From Verrucomicrobia bacterium UBA7008 (GTDB lineage Bacteria; Verrucomicrobiota; Kiritimatiellia; RFP12; UBA1067), in assembly GCA_002449695.1 (NCBI GenBank), contig DJXI01000004.1, positions 11,458-28,470 on the forward strand: a stretch of 17,013 nucleotides of DNA, read 5' to 3'. The position numbers were made by a program, and so were the translations under genes. The notes beneath the pieces were generated by a model. That model did not search any database, was not told the origin of the DNA, and was given only the letters and a program-made list of their open reading frames with translations. How positions within the stretch are numbered: position 1 is the first letter of the stretch; each line of letters opens with the position of its first letter. Below are positions 14,201 through 17,013 of this stretch, one piece after another.

Positions 14201-15655
14201 CCGGTAGGCGAGCGAGACTTTCTGTATTTCGTTCAGCGGATCGTCGTCCAGCGGATTCAGCGCCAGCGTCACCGGGTAGTCCTCGCCGACTTTCGCCTGC
14301 TCCCACGCCTTCCAGTCGGAGACCTTGTGCTTGACGCCGTAGAGCGGTCCCGCGTTCGGCCCGTAGGCGATCTCGCCCGCTCGTTTGTTGGCTGCGCCCG
14401 GCGTGATCGTCGGCAGAATGACGCGCGTCACTGCTGTCGCATCAACGATTTCGGTCTTGTCGGACGTCACTTCCGCCGGGTCCGGCACGGACGCCGGGAA
14501 CGCATCCCCCGAATAGAGGTGGACGTCTTTGATATCACCCGTGAACCGCGTCCAGTATGTCGAGTCGTACGCGCGGCCGATGCACATCGGCATGCCGGTG
14601 TTAAGCTGCGCCGCGACGCCGCATGTCGTGTCGACATAGTTGACCCCGTCCACGCTCACGGCCACGCGGCTGGCGGCGGTCTGCCCGCACGCGACCTCGA
14701 GCGTGTGCCAGTTGCCGTCAAGCCATTCAAGATCGCTGTCGACCTGGTAATTGAGTGTGTTTTTGTCTGAATTGCGTATTTGGATGATGAGATTGTTGTA
14801 GGGCGCCGTGTTGATGAAGGCGAGAATACCCGAATACGGCGTTGAGCTGTTGGAGTTGCGGCAGAAGAAAAGCGGCATGCCGCCAGTTTCACTTGTCGAG
14901 GTGTTCACCGTGGCTCTGAACGTGAGCGAGATCGAGAACATGTCCTTGGACGCCATCTGCCGGGTCGCCGAGCTGTCAATCATGATGCCGTCCATACCAT
15001 TTTCGGTATTCGCGAAAGAATAGAAGCCTTCTGCCTCGTTCTTGGTCACATTGGACGAAATCTTGAGCATGGCTTCGGTGACAGGCACCTCCGTGGCGGC
15101 CTCGACAGTCGCTTCGGCAGGTTCGACCATCGCGCCGGAATAGTCGCCCCAAATGCCGCCCGCCGGTGCAAAGGAGGTGTTATCCGGCAAGTCGACCGGT
15201 ATTATAAACGAGTCAACGACCGCCTTGCCCTTGCGAAGCTGTACGATAGGGTACTTCTTGGGGTTGATCTTCAGCTGGGCAACGATTGCTCCGTTTGTGA
15301 TGAAAGGCGTCGAGCCGTCGTTAATCCCTTCCTTCGGATATTCCTTCGTTGTATATACGATCTTGTACCCTCCCGCCGGGATCGTCACATCCGGCAGCGC
15401 CGCGGCGGCCTTGATCTCGCCGCCGCGGTTGGCCGTCGTCAACGAATAGTCGCCGAGATTCGCGGCGGTCGTGCTGGTGTTGTGAATCTCGATCCAGCCC
15501 GCCTCGACGCCGTTCGGATCGCGCGCGTCCGGCTTCGGACAGATTTCGCTGATATGCAAACCCGAAGCCGATGCGTTCTCGGCCCGCGCCGACGCGCCGG
15601 CGGCGAGCGCCAGTGCCGGAATCGCCGCGAGGCGGATCATGCGTTTCAGATTCAT
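11264..15655 (-). CDS. Secreted multidomain protein: lamin-tail, LamG-like, CotH kinase, lamin-tail domains
   Basis: Large exported protein of 1463 residues. The N-terminus MNLKRMIRLAAIPALALAAG with ASARA before residue ~25 is a Sec signal peptide. In order: a lamin-tail (LTD) domain, about 30-165 (HISEICPKP, GWIEIHNTS, NLGDYSLT); a LamG/concanavalin-like domain, about 199-385 (WHTLEVACG, DIKDVHLYSG); a CotH kinase-like domain, about 570-970 (FHLFADK, VRIDLRGNTT, FIRQALAFRLFKDMGL, MPLGYDFNVSLG); two more LTD-like modules, about 1028-1240 (VDLSGWRLTG, EWVTLTNIS); and a C-terminal module ending AFFRVKVLPAQPK. In CotH proteins the second acid of the D-x-D-x-x-x-G motif is usual; here it is Asn (near residue 840). 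The ATG at 15655 has AAGGGGG upstream; the frame extended to 15751 lacks one. A cell-surface role is likely; the substrate is unknown. It follows rmlB by 67 bp. Confidence 0.88.
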   Translation of the reverse strand: MNLKRMIRLAAIPALALAAGASARAENASASGLHISEICPKPDARDPNGVEAGWIEIHNTSTTAANLGDYSLTTANRGGEIKAAAALPDVTIPAGGYKIVYTTKEYPKEGINDGSTPFITNGAIVAQLKINPKKYPIVQLRKGKAVVDSFIIPVDLPDNTSFAPAGGIWGDYSGAMVEPAEATVEAATEVPVTEAMLKISSNVTKNEAEGFYSFANTENGMDGIMIDSSATRQMASKDMFSISLTFRATVNTSTSETGGMPLFFCRNSNSSTPYSGILAFINTAPYNNLIIQIRNSDKNTLNYQVDSDLEWLDGNWHTLEVACGQTAASRVAVSVDGVNYVDTTCGVAAQLNTGMPMCIGRAYDSTYWTRFTGDIKDVHLYSGDAFPASVPDPAEVTSDKTEIVDATAVTRVILPTITPGAANKRAGEIAYGPNAGPLYGVKHKVSDWKAWEQAKVGEDYPVTLALNPLDDDPLNEIQKVSLAYRTDFDEIAFTNMTKGAVSAEEGQLWTATIPGSAITQAGHILRWAAVATDAAGNKWRTPSFCDPDNAYEWYGTLIAPPATLLSEKLQTFHLFADKTAQANMDKQYDSIAGSLPYGARVQIYDSQTGFYYDNVRIDLRGNTTAKFYKKSHGIRFIKSQPLTCTNPFTGELIDGLRKVSFIAEYSDPSFIRQALAFRLFKDMGLNVPYSYPVRLNLNGEFFQMAFHSNRFSDELIEDYYGLDPLGYSYKSVGTLRGSTTGGGTEKKTPDDGNEGDLSVLSAFYGTFADADKISESYAGDGMDSEIPAVTRTVVKKFDLPAWLNYLAAARITQECDDVWANLCAYYDVNGTDTWMPLGYDFNVSLGAMYLDDWNYATYKYPIDQTMANVDNFKSHPFYGGNRVRCHRYGSNTTINAGNRAFEAVWQSPKFRRLYLRRLRTVMDEQLKAPGTTKENTPFWSNYVVAYTNAIAADAVLDRNKWGYGNGTVIYWWPKAMNLDEGIADLWDHYVVPRRQHLFVTHSVNNTAKTIGYGRDYNAGIPDAQSPIASLKAGFSVDNTTDATKTAIDDAEKIVIRNANGETVDLSGWRLTGRFNMTLPAGTVVDADDTIIVVVDRKAYVSAHDAELTNQVIVGNAGLSADTMSFTLFDANGTEVVKVAQPSNESKFLRFFAWDGVPVADDDNGTDEWVTLTNISETVTLDLTGVNVKVGKDTTAPKCNITLAGGTLPPGGAITLKSVDFGLANGWEKITNGAIYLQLTDANGTIGQTSEAITQKSYAGYANKAVYLQVTSFGATFGPSDVIAVAYPVTVVEVAPGAEVALEAATQAEAEAALADCEIVLSDEDTAAGLVADVLKLVAVPVVSADPDTGAETTTYVARVEVDGTKVAAPTPGRIEEGETTVDPLTVATENGGRTVTVGVNNATVGLWYGFIWTDDLGVKPFANDVDSFRRAKSSSVRIESQAESAKKAQRAFFRVKVLPAQPK

Positions 15656-15722
15656 CTCTTTCCCCCTTTCGATTCGATTGTGTGCGGTTGTGCGCGGGCA
15701 GCCCGTCGGCCGCGCGGTGCGG

Positions 15723-16865
15723 TTATGCCTTGCCGAGCCGCTGCCCGGCATAGCGCTTTTCGTGAATGGGCTTCCACCACCAGTCGTTGGCGAGATACCA
15801 TTCGACCGTCTTGCGGATGCCGGTTTCGAAATTTTCGCGCGGCTGCCAGCCCAGCTCGTTCATCAGCTTCGACGGGTCGATCGCATAGCGCAGATCGTGG
15901 CCCGGGCGGTCGGCGACAAACTGGATCAGGTCTTCATACCGTGGGCGGGGTGCGGGGGCGCCCGAGCCCCCGTCCGTTCCGGCGCCCGAGCCCCCGTCCG
16001 TTCCGCCCCTCGGCCGCAGCTCGTCCAGAATCGCGCAGACCGTCTTGACGACGTCGAGGTTCGTGCGCTCGTTGTGCCCGCCCACGTTGTACGTCTCGCC
16101 CGGCACGCCCTTCTCGTTGACGAGCAGGAGAGCGCGCGCATGGTCGTCGACATACAGCCAGTCGCGCACGTTCGCGCCCTTGCCGTAGACGGGCAGCGGC
16201 TTCCCGTCGAGGCAGTTGAGGATGATGAGCGGGATGAGCTTCTCGGGGAAATGGTAGGGGCCGTAGTTGTTGGAGCAGTTCGTGATCAAGGTCGGCAGCC
16301 CGTACGTGTCGTGCCACGCGCGCACGAGGTGGTCGCTCGCCGCCTTGCTGGCGGAGTAGGGCGAATGCGGCGAATACGGCGTCTTCTCGGTGAAGAAGCC
16401 CGTCGCGCCCAGCGTGCCGTAGACCTCGTCCGTCGAAATGTGCTGGAAGCGGAACGCGGCCTTCGCCGCGTCGTCGAGGCCCTGCCAGTAGGTGCGCGCG
16501 GCCTGAAGGAGCGTCGCCGTGCCCGTCACGTTCGTGCGGATGAATTCACCGGGGCCGTCGATCGACCGGTCGACGTGGCTTTCCGCCGCGAGGTGGAAGA
16601 TCGTGTCGGGGCGGAACTCCGCGAACGCGCGGTCCATCGCCGCCGCGTCGCAGATGTCGGCCTTGAGGAACGCGAGGCGCGGATTGGACGAGGCGAGCGT
16701 CGCCGGATCGAGACCGACCTCCTTCAGCGACTCGGGCACGCCCGCGTACGTGAGCTTGTCGACGACGAGCACCGTCGCGTCCGTCTCCTTGAGGAGGAGC
16801 CGCGCGAGGGCGGACCCGATGAAGCCGGCGGCGCCGGTGACGATACAACGTTTTGAATAGGCCAT
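15723..16865 (-). CDS. rmlB: dTDP-glucose 4,6-dehydratase with in-frame tandem-repeat insert
   Basis: Converts dTDP-glucose to dTDP-4-keto-6-deoxyglucose, the second step towards dTDP-rhamnose and other deoxysugars of surface glycans; cytosolic and NAD-dependent. 380 residues, about 20 longer than usual. Extended SDR features: GAAGFIG (11-17, NAD binding), [19 protein letters not shown] with Thr145-Asp146-Glu147 as the dehydratase catalytic trio, YSASK (Tyr170, Lys174), and [14 protein letters not shown]. Residues about 287-310, between ELRPR and [15 protein letters not shown], are Gly/Ser/Pro-rich and include two GTDGGSGA copies absent from other RmlB proteins as I recall them. The ATG at 16865 has GGAAGGAAA upstream. 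The longer frame to 16958 starts at the GTG inside the -10 box. rmlA, rmlC and rmlD are not in the window. Confidence 0.96.
   Translation of the reverse strand: MAYSKRCIVTGAAGFIGSALARLLLKETDATVLVVDKLTYAGVPESLKEVGLDPATLASSNPRLAFLKADICDAAAMDRAFAEFRPDTIFHLAAESHVDRSIDGPGEFIRTNVTGTATLLQAARTYWQGLDDAAKAAFRFQHISTDEVYGTLGATGFFTEKTPYSPHSPYSASKAASDHLVRAWHDTYGLPTLITNCSNNYGPYHFPEKLIPLIILNCLDGKPLPVYGKGANVRDWLYVDDHARALLLVNEKGVPGETYNVGGHNERTNLDVVKTVCAILDELRPRGGTDGGSGAGTDGGSGAPAPRPRYEDLIQFVADRPGHDLRYAIDPSKLMNELGWQPRENFETGIRKTVEWYLANDWWWKPIHEKRYAGQRLGKA
15957..16004. repeat. Perfect 24-bp tandem duplication in rmlB
   Basis: Two identical 24-bp units, 15957-15980 and 15981-16004, encode GTDGGSGA twice. A GGGGGC/GCCCCC inverted pair lies in and just before the first unit (15954-15971). 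It is in frame and accounts for most of the extra length of RmlB. Confidence 0.9.
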
Positions 16866-16902
16866 GGTCCCGTTTCCTTCCTTCAGCTGTTCCGGACGCG
16901 CC

Positions 16903-16916
16903 GATCGCGCGCGATC
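16903..16916. repeat. 14-bp palindrome in the rmlB leader
   Basis: GATCGCGCGCGATC is a perfect palindrome in the ~77-nt predicted leader. Wider arms GCGCCG and CGGCGC flank it on the minus strand, so the leader can fold into a strong hairpin upstream of the ribosome binding site. No regulatory function is shown. Confidence 0.5.
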
Positions 16917-16948
16917 CGCGCACACGGCGCACCAGCCGTGGCTTTCAT

Positions 16949-16957
16949 AGTATATCA
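16949..16957 (-). promoter_or_regulatory. Extended -10 promoter element of rmlB
   Basis: The minus strand reads TGATATACT preceded by AAATG, the same 14-base context as fusA. No good -35 hexamer is seen. The predicted start is about 77 nt before the rmlB ATG. Beyond it, to the window end (16958-17013), no coding sequence is evident. Confidence 0.7.
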
Positions 16958-17013
16958 CATTTGAACCCGTTTCGTGTGCCGTATCGCCGCCTGGAATTTA
17001 CCCATTTTTTGGC

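Noticed and set aside
15656..15751. 32-residue extension of the CotH protein
   Set aside because: The signal peptide and ribosome binding site both point to the ATG at 15655.
16866..16958. Longer rmlB N-terminus starting at GTG 16958
   Set aside because: It starts within the -10 box, and the ATG at 16865 has a good ribosome binding site and fits the family.

Overview
The window is a GC-rich (estimated mid-60s %) bacterial chromosome segment in which every recognisable gene lies on the minus strand, so transcription runs from high to low coordinates. The gene content is mostly housekeeping: translation (rpsP, rplS, alaS, an EF-G-family fusA, tRNA-Asn), protein folding and turnover (htpG, sppA), purine synthesis (guaA ATP pyrophosphatase part), a NusG-family factor and a D-aminoacylase. 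There is also a large secreted CotH-kinase/lamin-tail protein and a dTDP-glucose 4,6-dehydratase. The short alanyl-tRNA synthetase, the stand-alone GMP synthase ATPase subunit, the secreted lamin-tail/LamG/CotH protein and the in-frame repeat inserts suggest an uncultured PVC-type bacterium, perhaps Kiritimatiellota or Lentisphaerota. That placement is inference from recall, not a search result.

Layout in transcription order, right to left: (i) rmlB (16865-15723) with its own extended -10 promoter, followed after 67 bp by the 1463-residue secreted CotH/LTD protein (15655-11264). (ii) A ribosomal-protein operon, rpsP-rplS-NusG-like-D-aminoacylase (11163-8363), with gaps of 3 bp and 24 bp and a 4-bp ATGA overlap. 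The rimM and trmD genes that commonly sit between rpsP and rplS are absent. (iii) alaS (8320-6455), whose promoter lies in the 3' end of the D-aminoacylase gene. (iv) tRNA-Asn(GTT) with a strong promoter and a clear intrinsic terminator. (v) htpG (6212-4323). (vi) A fusA-guaA(ATPPase)-orf114-sppA operon (4213-1); sppA runs off the window.

A promoter signature recurs. The sequence TG-A-TATACT (TAAACT at alaS) lies upstream of rmlB, rpsP, alaS, tRNA-Asn and fusA. Two of these have the same -35 hexamer, TTGCGC, at exactly 18 bp. It shows that two over-long N-termini (fusA and rmlB) begin at the promoter rather than at a start codon.

The most interesting points are: a palindromic repeat inserted in frame into alaS; a perfect 24-bp tandem duplication inserted in frame into rmlB; an AlaRS without the beta-barrel and C-Ala regions; an EF-G with diverged domain IV tip loops and an almost leaderless start; and a NusG paralog whose conserved N-terminus extends upstream of any canonical start codon, in frame with the rplS stop. 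I see no CRISPR array, insertion sequence, prophage or obvious defence island.
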